From NCBI GenBank assembly GCA_964444735.1, contig CAYUIJ010000051.1:1-16895 (forward strand): DNA of 16,895 nucleotides, written 5' to 3'. A program made the translations under genes and the position numbers. Origin of the DNA: Phocaeicola_A sp964444735. GTDB lineage: Bacteria > Bacteroidota > Bacteroidia > Bacteroidales > Bacteroidaceae. Shown piece after piece: positions 6,033-13,541 of this stretch. The notes beneath the pieces are model-generated. The model saw only the letters and a list, made by a program, of their open reading frames with translations, ran no database searches and was not told the DNA's origin. Every line of letters starts with the position of its first letter. The first letter of the stretch is position 1.

Positions 6033-8474
6033 TCATATATTTGCTATACTCATAATATCAGCGAAGACTCCGGCTGCCGTAACACTTGCTCCGGCACCAT
6101 ATCCCTGTATCATCATAGGGTATTCCCTGTAGCGTTCTGTTGTCAGCAGAATTATGTTGTTACTGCCTTCCAGTCCATAAAACGGGTGTTTGCTGCTTAC
6201 CTCACACAATTGCACGGATGCTTTTCCTTCATCCAATATGGCAACAAAACGCCAATGTTTTCCTTCGCTTTCATGCATACGGCGACGGTTTTCAAAATCT
6301 TCATCCAACGATGGCAGATTTTTCCAAAATTCTTCCAATGTTCCCTTAAAGAAAGAATCAGGGATAAACAAATGTTTCTCTACGTCTTCCTGTTCAATTT
6401 CATATCCTGCCTCACGTGCCAATATAACCAGTTTACGGATAACATCCTTCCCGCTCAGATCAACACGCGGATCCGGCTCCGAATAACCTTCTTCTTTAGC
6501 CATACGCACTGTTTTACTGAAAGGTACATCAGCGCTTATTCTATTGAAAATAAAATTGAGCGTGCCACTCAATACTGCTTCTATTTTCAATATTTTATCT
6601 CCACTGTTTATCAAATCATTTATTGTATTGATAATAGGCAATCCGGCTCCTACATTGGTCTCGAACAGGAATTTTACACCTCTCCTTAATGCCGTTTGCT
6701 TCAAATCTTTATAATTTTCGTATGAAGACGAGGGCGCCGCCTTGTTTGCAGCCACAACAGAAATATTATGCTCCAGAAAATCCTTATACAAAGAAGCAAC
6801 ATCTTCACTTGCCGTACAGTCGACAAATACCGAATTGAATATATTCATGCCGATAATCTCATCATGCAGGCGTTGCGTAGAACTATGTTCACTTTGAAAC
6901 AATTTCTCCTGATAATTATCCAAATTTATTCCTGCCCGCGAAAATATGGCATGATGCCTGTTGGCTATTCCCGCCACGTTCAATTTTAATCCTCTCTGTT
7001 GCATTAGTCGCTGCTGCTGGCAACGTATCTGTTCTATAAGACTTTTACCTACCGTACCCACCCCGCAAATAAACAGGTTCAGCATCTGATATTCAGACAG
7101 GAAAAATGAATCATGAATTACATTCAGAGTCTTACGCAGTGAGCTTCGGTCTACAACAAATGAAATATTGGTCTCCGAAGCACCTTGCGCACATGCAATC
7201 ACGTTGATTCCACTACGTCCTAAAGTTCCAAACAACTTACCGGCTATACCCGGAGTGTGTCTCATGCGCTCGCCGACAATAGCCACAGTTGCCAGATTAT
7301 TCATTGCCTGAACAGGACTGATTTCACCCATTTCTATTTCCTTGGCAAATTCTTCATTCAAGACTTCGCAGGCCAGTGAAGCATCTTCATTTCGTACTCC
7401 AATTGAGGTGCTGTTCTCGGAAGAAGCCTGTGAAACAAGGAATACGCTGATGCCATTCCCGGCAAGAGTACGGAATATGCGATGATTCACACCGATGACT
7501 CCCACCATGCCTAAACCTTGCACATTTATCAGACTGGTATCATTGATGGAAGATATTCCTTTGATAGTCTCTCTTCCCGATTTGTAATGACATTTTTCTG
7601 CATTTGTAATTATCGTTCCCGGATCACCCGGCTTGAACGTGTTTTTTATAAGAATAGGAATATTTTTATGACATACGGGGTAAATTGTCGGCGGATACAC
7701 AACCTTAGCACCAAAATTACAAAGTTCCATAGCCTCTCTATAACTTAAATGAGTGATTGTATAGGCAGTGGAGATTACTCGTGGGTCGGCTGTCATAAAT
7801 CCGTCAACATCTGTCCATATTTCCAAGCTGCTGGCATCAAGTGAGGCCGCAATGATAGCGGCAGTATAGTCTGAGCCTCCACGGCCCAGATTAGTAATTT
7901 CACCGGTAGTCTTGTCAGTAGAAATAAATCCCGGTACTAATGAGATTTGAGGAATATGAGAAAAATTTTCTTTCACCAGTTTGTTTGTAAGTTCTGAATC
8001 TAATATGTTTTTTGTATGCTTCTTCTCCGTTTTTATAAACAGGCGTGAATCATACCACTGCGCTCCGTCAACCAAAGCAGCGACAATGTGGGAAGAAATC
8101 CGCTCGCCGTAACTTACAATTGTAGCCAGAATTTTAGGTGACAAGTCTTTTATAAGATATAGTCCTTGATATATGTTCTTCAATTCATCAAAGAGCTTTT
8201 CCACCACATTTAACAATTCATTCTTTTTCTCACCGCAGGGTATGATACTGTCAATCATATCAATATGACGTTGTTTTATTTCTCTGAAATTTTCTTCATA
8301 AAAAATGTCTCCTGCGGTTGCCGTTTCTGAAATACGTATTAATTTATCCGTAATGCCTCCTAATGCTGATACCACAACAATAACAGGTTCATTCTGAGAT
8401 TCAACTATTTTCTTTACGTTTAATATGCCGTCAACAGAACCTACAGAGGTTCCCCCAAATTTCATTACTTTCAT
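6033..8474 (-). CDS. thrA: Bifunctional aspartokinase / homoserine dehydrogenase
   Basis: An 813-residue fusion, the usual length for ThrA/MetL. The aspartokinase domain starts at MKVMKFGGTSVGS (residues 1-13), with TNLGRGGSDYTA at 194-205 and EIWTDVDGF at 218-226 for catalysis and aspartate binding. Two ACT-type regulatory segments follow at about 315-460 (NVQGLGMVGVIG and VAIVGERMRHTPGIAGKLF). The homoserine dehydrogenase part begins with the Rossmann motif FICGVGTVGKSL at 468-479, then GAGLPIINTI at 609-618, SGTLNFIF at 636-643 and EPDPRVDLSGKDV at 666-678 with the catalytic lysine. It makes aspartyl phosphate and later homoserine, the branch point to threonine and methionine. It is the first structural gene of the minus-strand operon, preceded by a leader of about 300 bases with a Thr/Met-rich peptide, so attenuation control is likely in addition to feedback through the ACT domains. 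Confidence 0.97.
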   Translation of the reverse strand: MKVMKFGGTSVGSVDGILNVKKIVESQNEPVIVVVSALGGITDKLIRISETATAGDIFYEENFREIKQRHIDMIDSIIPCGEKKNELLNVVEKLFDELKNIYQGLYLIKDLSPKILATIVSYGERISSHIVAALVDGAQWYDSRLFIKTEKKHTKNILDSELTNKLVKENFSHIPQISLVPGFISTDKTTGEITNLGRGGSDYTAAIIAASLDASSLEIWTDVDGFMTADPRVISTAYTITHLSYREAMELCNFGAKVVYPPTIYPVCHKNIPILIKNTFKPGDPGTIITNAEKCHYKSGRETIKGISSINDTSLINVQGLGMVGVIGVNHRIFRTLAGNGISVFLVSQASSENSTSIGVRNEDASLACEVLNEEFAKEIEMGEISPVQAMNNLATVAIVGERMRHTPGIAGKLFGTLGRSGINVIACAQGASETNISFVVDRSSLRKTLNVIHDSFFLSEYQMLNLFICGVGTVGKSLIEQIRCQQQRLMQQRGLKLNVAGIANRHHAIFSRAGINLDNYQEKLFQSEHSSTQRLHDEIIGMNIFNSVFVDCTASEDVASLYKDFLEHNISVVAANKAAPSSSYENYKDLKQTALRRGVKFLFETNVGAGLPIINTINDLINSGDKILKIEAVLSGTLNFIFNRISADVPFSKTVRMAKEEGYSEPDPRVDLSGKDVIRKLVILAREAGYEIEQEDVEKHLFIPDSFFKGTLEEFWKNLPSLDEDFENRRRMHESEGKHWRFVAILDEGKASVQLCEVSSKHPFYGLEGSNNIILLTTERYREYPMMIQGYGAGASVTAAGVFADIMSIANI

Positions 8475-8509
8475 ATGTTTGATTCTATATTCTGATAAAA
8501 ATGAATGTC

Positions 8510-8568
8510 AAAAGCAGCAGTCCAGGCACTGAACCATACAAATATACAAACCGAAGAATTAATGTATA
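8510..8568 (-). promoter_or_regulatory. Downstream hairpins of the thrA leader, possible attenuator
   Basis: On the minus strand TATACA (8568-8563) pairs with TGTATA (8548-8543), and GTTCAG (8534-8529) with CTGGAC (8525-8520) around a 3-base loop, with one G-U pair. The second is followed by TGCTGCTTTT, a weak T-tract about 35-45 bases before the thrA ATG, so it could be the terminator half of an attenuator. The T-tract is poor and no competing antiterminator arm was established by eye. Confidence 0.3.
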
Positions 8569-8625
8569 AATAAAGTATAGCAATCCTCTATTCTTTTGAC
8601 TGAATAAAATAAAATTGATTTTTTT

Positions 8626-8660
8626 GCTTACATCTATAAGCGTGTATCACATAGACACAC
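8626..8660 (-). promoter_or_regulatory. Two stacked hairpins just after the Thr/Met leader peptide
   Basis: Read on the minus strand, GTGTGTC (8660-8654) pairs with GATACAC (8648-8642) around a 5-base loop, with one G-U pair, and the next base begins GCTTA (8641-8637), which pairs with TAAGC (8630-8626) around a 6-base loop. They start 16 bases after the leader-peptide stop, where a ribosome stalled in the peptide could influence folding. A run of seven A follows, so this is not itself a terminator. Confidence 0.4.
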
Positions 8661-8676
8661 ATATAAATTATTATCC

Positions 8677-8766
8677 TCACCCCCAAGGGGTCATCATCTT
8701 TGTAGAAGACATTCGTATTGTCATCTCCATCAATGCGGTCGTATGATAATAACTCATTGTTGTCAT
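8677..8766 (-). CDS. Thr/Met-rich leader peptide of the thrA operon
   Basis: A 29-codon ATG-started frame ending in TGA. It begins MTTMSYYHTTALMEMT and ends MMTPWG. Seven of the 29 residues are Thr and seven are Met, plus one Ile, far above expectation and matching the two amino-acid end products of the homoserine branch. It starts about 26 bases downstream of the promoter's -7 box and about 290 bases upstream of thrA, and is followed by stacked hairpins. This is the layout of ribosome-mediated attenuation leaders (E. coli thrL is the model): starvation for charged tRNA-Thr or tRNA-Met would stall the ribosome and change downstream folding. An overlapping 68-codon frame in another phase starts at a TTG inside the promoter box and is less credible. 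Confidence 0.65.
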   Translation of the reverse strand: MTTMSYYHTTALMEMTIRMSSTKMMTPWG

Positions 8767-8791
8767 CAGAATATTTTTTAATTGTATGACG

Positions 8792-8820
8792 CAAATGTAA
8801 AAACTATTTTCTACAAACAA
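8792..8820 (-). promoter_or_regulatory. Promoter of the thrA leader/operon
   Basis: On the minus strand TACATTTG (8799-8792) fits the Bacteroidetes -7 consensus TAnnTTTG, with TTG (8820-8818) 18 bases upstream as a -33 element. Transcription would start near 8785, shortly before the leader-peptide ATG at 8766. The segment 8821-8978 between this promoter and that of rplS is AT-rich and shows no gene. Confidence 0.6.
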
Positions 8821-8979
8821 TAAATATTTGCGTTTTTTTTGATAGGGCTATAGAAGAAAAAAACAAGATATTGCCATATAGGCATAGATACGATGGAGAT
8901 ATCTCTCAGACTATTGATGGCTAAAAGAAACAATACTATGCAATTTTACTTGACACCGAAAAATAATTAAGCCATGAAA

Positions 8980-9010
8980 TTGTATGACTGATAAAAAATT
9001 CGTACTTTTG
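8980..9010 (+). promoter_or_regulatory. rplS promoter
   Basis: TACTTTTG (9003-9010) matches TAnnTTTG, and TTG at 8980-8982 lies 20 bases upstream as the -33 element. It points away from the thrA promoter, so the two operons are divergent. Confidence 0.65.
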
Positions 9011-9029
9011 CATTGTTTTCACAGGAAGA

Positions 9030-9055
9030 GTAACTTGATATGGTGTGTGGGTTAC
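9030..9055 (+). promoter_or_regulatory. Small hairpin in the rplS leader
   Basis: GTAAC (9030-9034) pairs with GTTAC (9051-9055) around a 16-base loop, within the roughly 60-base leader and 24 bases before the start codon. Ribosomal-protein leaders are often autoregulated, and L19 leaders have been described in other bacteria, but this five-pair stem alone is weak evidence. Confidence 0.25.
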
Positions 9056-9079
9056 GATAAACTATTTAATAGATAAAAA

Positions 9080-9433
9080 ATGGATTTAATTAAAATTGCA
9101 GAAGAAGCATTCGATACCGGTAAAGAATTTCCTGAGTTCAAAGCAGGAGATACTGTTACTGTAGATTATCGTATTATTGAGGGTACTAAGGAACGTATCC
9201 AGTCTTATCGTGGTGTAGTAATCAAAATCTCAGGCCACGGTAACAAAAAACGTTTCACTGTTCGTAAAATGTCTGGGACTATAGGTGTTGAGCGTATCTT
9301 CCCTATCGAATCTCCGGCTATTGACAAAATTACTGTTAACAAAATCGGTAAGGTTCGTAGAGCTAAATTGTACTATTTGCGTGCCCTTACGGGAAAGAAA
9401 GCCAGAATCCGGGAAAAAAGAACAGCCATCTGA
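9080..9433 (+). CDS. rplS: 50S ribosomal protein L19
   Basis: A 117-residue protein of normal L19 length. The family pattern is clear: FKAGDTVTVDYRIIEGTKERIQSYRGVVI at about residues 20-48, FTVRKMSG, VERIFPIESP, and the basic end GKVRRAKLYYLRALTGKKARIREKR. L19 sits at the interface of the ribosomal subunits. In many bacteria rplS follows trmD/rimM, but here it is monocistronic with its own -33/-7 promoter and a strong inverted repeat after the stop. The ATG is preceded by an A-rich stretch rather than a Shine-Dalgarno site, usual in this phylum. Confidence 0.98.
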   Translation: MDLIKIAEEAFDTGKEFPEFKAGDTVTVDYRIIEGTKERIQSYRGVVIKISGHGNKKRFTVRKMSGTIGVERIFPIESPAIDKITVNKIGKVRRAKLYYLRALTGKKARIREKRTAI

Positions 9434-9476
9434 CAATTGGCCGACAGTATTAAAAAGAGGTTGCGCCACAGTTCTG

Positions 9477-9521
9477 AACTGCACCTCAAAAGTCTTGTAT
9501 TCTGACTTTTGGGGTGCAGTT
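9477..9521. terminator. 18-bp inverted repeat after rplS, probable terminator or dispersed repeat
   Basis: AACTGCACCTCAAAAGTC (9477-9494) pairs with GACTTTTGGGGTGCAGTT (9504-9521) around a 9-base loop, all 18 positions pairing with one G-U. It starts 44 bases after the rplS stop. TGCTTCCCC follows rather than a T-run; the nearest T-run is at 9536-9540. A second palindrome, CAGTTC-T-GAACTG (9469-9481), shares its left arm. It may terminate rplS transcription or be one copy of a genome-wide palindromic repeat. Confidence 0.55.
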
Positions 9522-9598
9522 TGCTTCCCCACAGCTTTTTAATTTAATATCGGAAAAGATGCACTCATTCCTTGCGGAAAGCAGGGAAAGGATCTGTT

Positions 9599-9720
9599 AT
9601 GCCTGTCAGGTCTGTGTGTATCGGGCTGTCTACAGACCGCCGCGAACGAAATACGGCGGCTTTGCTGCCAGATGAACGGAAAAACGGCACAGGCATGCCC
9701 CCAACCCGCATGAACGGGGC
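9599..9720 (+). other. Cluster of nested inverted repeats, possible structured RNA
   Basis: Within the 487-base spacer between rplS and topB, ATGCCTGT (9599-9606) is the perfect inverted partner of ACAGGCAT (9689-9696). Inside lie GGTCTGT/ACAGACC (9609-9615, 9632-9638) and CCGCCG/CGGCGG (9637-9642, 9654-9659), and just outside GCCCC/GGGGC (9697-9701, 9716-9720). The arrangement resembles a closing stem around two or three hairpins. The block is more GC-rich than its surroundings. Open frames exist on both strands (for example 9572-10009 plus), but they are unlike known proteins and run into topB. No known RNA family was recognised. Confidence 0.35.
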
Positions 9721-9872
9721 TTCCGCTTTCATATTCTTGTTATCGGAACCGTTTGAATATTGCTTGCAACAACATGAATCATCCTCACCCGCGCTTCCTA
9801 TCACGCATAACCTGAAAAAGGGAGATTCTCACTTTATGGGGCTTGTCCGGCAGAAAAACAAAGAAAAAGCAC

Positions 9873-9880
9873 TATCTTCG
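9873..9880 (+). promoter_or_regulatory. Weak -7-like box upstream of topB
   Basis: TATCTTCG differs from TAnnTTTG at one position and lies 40 bases before the topB ATG. A TTG at 9843-9845 is too far upstream for normal spacing, so only the -7 element is supported. Confidence 0.3.
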
Positions 9881-9920
9881 CAGACACTACAAAGACAGGA
9901 AGAATACAATTTGAAGATAT

Positions 9921-12041
9921 ATGATAGTTTGCATAGCCGAAAAGCCAAGTGTAGCAAAAGATATTGCCGGCATACTGGGCGCACGTACCCGGCACGAAGG
10001 ATATCTTGAAGGAAACGGATATCAGGTGACATGGACCTTCGGACACCTGTGCACCCTGAAAGAGCCTCACGAATACACTCCTGCATGGAAGACGTGGAGC
10101 CTGGCAAATCTCCCCATGATTCCTCCCCGTTTCGGCATAAAGCTGATTGCCGACCCGGGTGTTGAAAAACAATTCAAAATAATAAAAAGACTTATGCAAA
10201 ATGCTGACGGCATTGTCAACTGCGGTGATGCCGGGCAGGAAGGCGAGCTTATCCAGCGTTGGGTAATGCAAAAAGCCGGAGCCAGATGCCCTGTCAGACG
10301 CCTGTGGATTTCATCACTGACGGAAGAATCCATACGCGAAGGCTTCGCGCATCTGAAAGACCAGAAAGAATTTCAGCCTCTCTACGAAGCCGGACTGTCA
10401 AGAGCCATAGGCGACTGGATGCTGGGCATGAATGCCACCCGCCTCTACACTCTGAAATATGCTCAGAACAAACAGATACTTTCAATAGGAAGAGTACAGA
10501 CTCCTACTCTGGCACTGATTGTAAACAGACAGCTCGAAATAGCCGGCTTTACTCCCAGACAATACTGGGAACTAAAGACGACATACCGTAATACGCTCTT
10601 CTCGGCCATCGTATGCAAAAGCGATGAGGAGCCGGCCGAAGAAGCCGATAAGGACAACGCGGCCGGAAAGAAAAAAAAGAAAGAACATGCCAATAGCGGA
10701 ATTGCCCCCATTATGGACAAAAAAACCGGGCTGGAATTACTGGAACGCATAAAAGACAAGCCGTTTACCGTTACGGAAATAACCAGGAAAAACGGTACCG
10801 AAGCTCCTCCCAGGCTCTTTGACCTTACGTCACTACAGGTGGAATGCAACAAGAAATACGCTTACTCAGCCGATGACACTCTCCGCATCATACAGTCACT
10901 CTATGAAAAGAAAGTGACCACATATCCGCGTGTAGATACAACTTTCCTAAGCGATGATATCTATCCCAAATGTCAGAATATACTGAAAGGACTTACCGGC
11001 TATACTGTATTCACAGCCCCGCTGGCCGGACAAAAGCTGAACAAGTCAAAGAAAGTATTCGACAATTCAAAAGTAACCGACCATCATGCCATCATTCCTA
11101 CCGGTGTTCCGGCAAAAAATCTGACCGACATGGAACAGCGGGTATATGACCTCGTGGCACGACGGTTTATTGCCGTATTTTATCCTGACTGCAAGTTTTC
11201 TGTTACAACCGTGACCGGTGAGGCCGGGCAAACAGGATTCAAAGCCTCCGGGAAACAGATAGCCGACAGCGGATGGCGCGTTATATTCAGTAAAGGCAAT
11301 GACCCCGCGTATTCTGACGAACAAGACAGATCCTCCGATGACGAACGTACACTGCCTGCATTCGTAAAAGGTGAAAGCGGACCCCACATCCCCGAGCTGG
11401 ACGAGAAATGGACCCAGCCTCCCAAGCCTTATACCGAGGCAACCTTATTGCGCACTATGGAAACGGCCGGCAGACTTGTGGAAAATGACGAGCTCCGTGA
11501 TGCCTTGAAAGGCAACGGCATAGGACGTCCTTCAACACGGGCGGCCATAATCGAAACGCTCTTCAAGCGCAAATATATCCGCAAGGAGAAAAAAAACCTG
11601 ATTGCCACTCCTACCGGCATTGAGCTGATACAGCTCATCCATGAAGAGCTCCTCAAATCGGCTGAACTGACCGGTATATGGGAAAAGAAACTCCGCGAAA
11701 TAGAAAAATGCAACTATGACCCGCATCAGTTTCTTGATGAACTGAAACAGATGGTGTGCGAGATTGTAAACCATGTCCTCTGCGACAATGCCAGCCGCCG
11801 TATCGGCATACAGGAAAACAGTGCGGAAGAAATCACCCGAAGCGTAAAACGACATGCCGCCGTAAAGAAAAAGCCAACAGGAACTCAGGCGGCCAAAGCA
11901 ACCGCGCCCGTCACCAGACAGGCAAAAGAAGGAGATCCCTGCCCCTTATGCGGAAAAGGACATGTCATCAAAGGAAAAACAGCCTACGGATGCTCAGAGT
12001 GGAAAAGCGGATGTGCCTTCAGGCTGCCTTTTGAAAAATAA
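9921..12041 (+). CDS. topB: DNA topoisomerase III (type IA)
   Basis: A 706-residue type IA topoisomerase. The Toprim domain begins MIVCIAEKPSVAKDI, with E7 as the general acid/base residue and NCGDAGQEGELIQRW at 100-114 giving the metal-binding acidic cluster (D103, E107, E109). The 5Y-CAP region has LSIGRVQTPTLALI at 187-200 and the catalytic tyrosine Y335 in TTYPRVDTTFL. Later motifs include VTDHHAIIPTG and GIGRPSTRAAIIE. The C-terminus carries a zinc-ribbon-like cluster C674, C677, C691, C698. It relaxes and decatenates single-stranded or gapped DNA. A charged, Lys-rich linker at about 235-258 (with a KKKKK run) interrupts the core and looks like a surface loop. The start is secure because the family begins exactly here. 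Confidence 0.96.
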   Translation: MIVCIAEKPSVAKDIAGILGARTRHEGYLEGNGYQVTWTFGHLCTLKEPHEYTPAWKTWSLANLPMIPPRFGIKLIADPGVEKQFKIIKRLMQNADGIVNCGDAGQEGELIQRWVMQKAGARCPVRRLWISSLTEESIREGFAHLKDQKEFQPLYEAGLSRAIGDWMLGMNATRLYTLKYAQNKQILSIGRVQTPTLALIVNRQLEIAGFTPRQYWELKTTYRNTLFSAIVCKSDEEPAEEADKDNAAGKKKKKEHANSGIAPIMDKKTGLELLERIKDKPFTVTEITRKNGTEAPPRLFDLTSLQVECNKKYAYSADDTLRIIQSLYEKKVTTYPRVDTTFLSDDIYPKCQNILKGLTGYTVFTAPLAGQKLNKSKKVFDNSKVTDHHAIIPTGVPAKNLTDMEQRVYDLVARRFIAVFYPDCKFSVTTVTGEAGQTGFKASGKQIADSGWRVIFSKGNDPAYSDEQDRSSDDERTLPAFVKGESGPHIPELDEKWTQPPKPYTEATLLRTMETAGRLVENDELRDALKGNGIGRPSTRAAIIETLFKRKYIRKEKKNLIATPTGIELIQLIHEELLKSAELTGIWEKKLREIEKCNYDPHQFLDELKQMVCEIVNHVLCDNASRRIGIQENSAEEITRSVKRHAAVKKKPTGTQAAKATAPVTRQAKEGDPCPLCGKGHVIKGKTAYGCSEWKSGCAFRLPFEK

Positions 12042-12092
12042 TCGCACAGCCTCTGTCTGACCGGACACAAAGAAATCAAAAAACCATTCCCT

Positions 12093-12100
12093 TATCTTTG
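12093..12100 (+). promoter_or_regulatory. -7 box between topB and the lytic transglycosylase gene
   Basis: TATCTTTG fits TAnnTTTG exactly and lies 24 bases before the first ATG (12124) and 51 before the next in-frame ATG (12151). No good -33 element is seen. It suggests the transglycosylase and helicase genes have a promoter separate from topB. Confidence 0.5.
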
Positions 12101-12123
12101 GAAAATCTGAAAAAACATTCTTC

Positions 12124-13530
12124 ATGAGCAGAAAATTTAAAGAAACAATGAAAAATACACTCTTCTACATAATATTGCTGGCGGTAATATGGAATACCGG
12201 CGCATGCGCATCCAAAGCCGGGAATCAGAAAGAATCACCGCTTACAGACCTGCCTGAAATAAAAAAACGGGGAGAGCTGGTGGCGCTTACTCTGTACGGC
12301 CCTGTCTCCTGCTTCAATTACCGGGGAGAGCCTATGGGACTCCAATATGAGCTGTGTAAGCTGTTTGCGCAGTCAATAGGCGTGGGGCTCAGAATAGAAA
12401 CGGCCGGCAGCAGTGAGGAACTGGTACGCAGGCTTCAGGCCGGAGAAGGAGATTTAATTGCCTGCAACCTGCTTATTACCGGAGAAAAGAAAGACAGCCT
12501 CATTTATTGCGGAGTGGAAACGCTCACCCGCCAGGTACTGGTGCAACGGAACGGACGTAACGCCTTGAAAGATGTCACCGAAATGCCGGGTAAAGAGATT
12601 CATGTCAATCCGGGACGATACCTCCAGAGGCTGAACAACCTTGACAACGAGCTGGGAGGCGGACTGATTATCCGAACCGTTTCCGAAGACAGCCTCTCGG
12701 AAGTAGATCTGATAGAGCTGGTTGCCCAAGGAGAAATTGACTATACGGTGTGCGACAATGAAATTGCCCGTATAAGCAAGACCTGCTATCCAAATCTGAA
12801 TACCGGCCTGGATATCAGCTTCAACCAGCGTTCCTCATGGGCCGTACGCAAGAGCGAGCCTCTGCTGGCCCAAGCGGCAGACGAATGGTTTAAGAAAAAC
12901 AAGGCCTCAATAGCCGGCCTCGCAGGCAACAGGCATCATTTTGAACAAAGCTGGCGAATCACGCATGGATCTGTCCTTTCCGTAAAAAAAGGGCAAATAT
13001 CACATTACGATGAACTCTTCAAGACTTATGCCGGTACCATCGGGTGGGATTGGAAACTGCTGGCGGCCCTTGCTTATGCCGAATCAAACTTCGACCCGAA
13101 AGTGACATCAGGAACCGGCGCACGGGGACTGATGCAGCTGATGCCGCGCACGGCAAGAAACCTGGGAGTCCCCGAAGGGAAAGAAGACGATCCCGAAGAA
13201 AGCATCAAAGCCGCCTGCAGGCTGATAAGCCAGCTCGACAGAAGTTTTTCAGCCATAAAAGACAAGGATGAGCGGATAAACTTCATTCTTGCCTCATACA
13301 ATGCCGGCGAAGGACACATAAGAGATGCCATGGCGTTAGCTGAAAAATACGGCAGTACGCCCCTCGAATGGGAAAACAGCGTAGAAAAATACCTCAAGCT
13401 GAAAAGTAACGGGCATTACTTCAATGACCCGGTATGCAAAAACGGATATTTCAGAGGCGATGAGACCTGCGGATTTGTAAGGGACATCCGGTACCGGCAT
13501 GACCTGTATAAAAAGGAAATAAAAAATTAA
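12124..13530 (+). CDS. MltF-like lipoprotein lytic transglycosylase (SBP_bac_3 + SLT domains)
   Basis: A 468-residue protein. The better start may be the second ATG (12151, residue 10), giving a classic lipoprotein signal peptide, MKNTLFYIILLAVIWNTGAC, with the lipid-bearing cysteine at residue 28. Residues about 45-260 form a periplasmic solute-binding-like domain (family 3 type), starting LPEIKKRGELVALTLYGP. From about 290 comes the SLT lysozyme-like domain: KLLAALAYAESNFDP places the catalytic glutamate at E320, followed by GARGLMQLMPRTARNLGVP and ILASYNAGEGHI. The architecture is that of membrane-bound transglycosylase F, which cleaves peptidoglycan glycan strands; the binding domain senses muropeptides and controls activity in the E. 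coli family member. It is 11 bases upstream of the nuclease-helicase gene and probably co-transcribed, though no functional link is known. Confidence 0.93.
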   Translation: MSRKFKETMKNTLFYIILLAVIWNTGACASKAGNQKESPLTDLPEIKKRGELVALTLYGPVSCFNYRGEPMGLQYELCKLFAQSIGVGLRIETAGSSEELVRRLQAGEGDLIACNLLITGEKKDSLIYCGVETLTRQVLVQRNGRNALKDVTEMPGKEIHVNPGRYLQRLNNLDNELGGGLIIRTVSEDSLSEVDLIELVAQGEIDYTVCDNEIARISKTCYPNLNTGLDISFNQRSSWAVRKSEPLLAQAADEWFKKNKASIAGLAGNRHHFEQSWRITHGSVLSVKKGQISHYDELFKTYAGTIGWDWKLLAALAYAESNFDPKVTSGTGARGLMQLMPRTARNLGVPEGKEDDPEESIKAACRLISQLDRSFSAIKDKDERINFILASYNAGEGHIRDAMALAEKYGSTPLEWENSVEKYLKLKSNGHYFNDPVCKNGYFRGDETCGFVRDIRYRHDLYKKEIKN

Positions 13531-13541
13531 AGGCACAATCC

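Noticed and set aside
5994..6689. 231-codon plus-strand frame opposite thrA
   Set aside because: It lies antisense to the well-supported thrA end and has no recognisable domain; a shadow frame.
8588..8794. 68-codon minus-strand frame in the thrA leader
   Set aside because: It begins with TTG inside the -7 box of the predicted promoter, resembles no known protein, and overlaps the better supported Thr/Met leader peptide in another phase.
9572..10009. 145-codon plus-strand frame upstream of topB
   Set aside because: It overlaps the first 89 bases of topB, has an unlikely composition for a protein and coincides with the inverted-repeat cluster.
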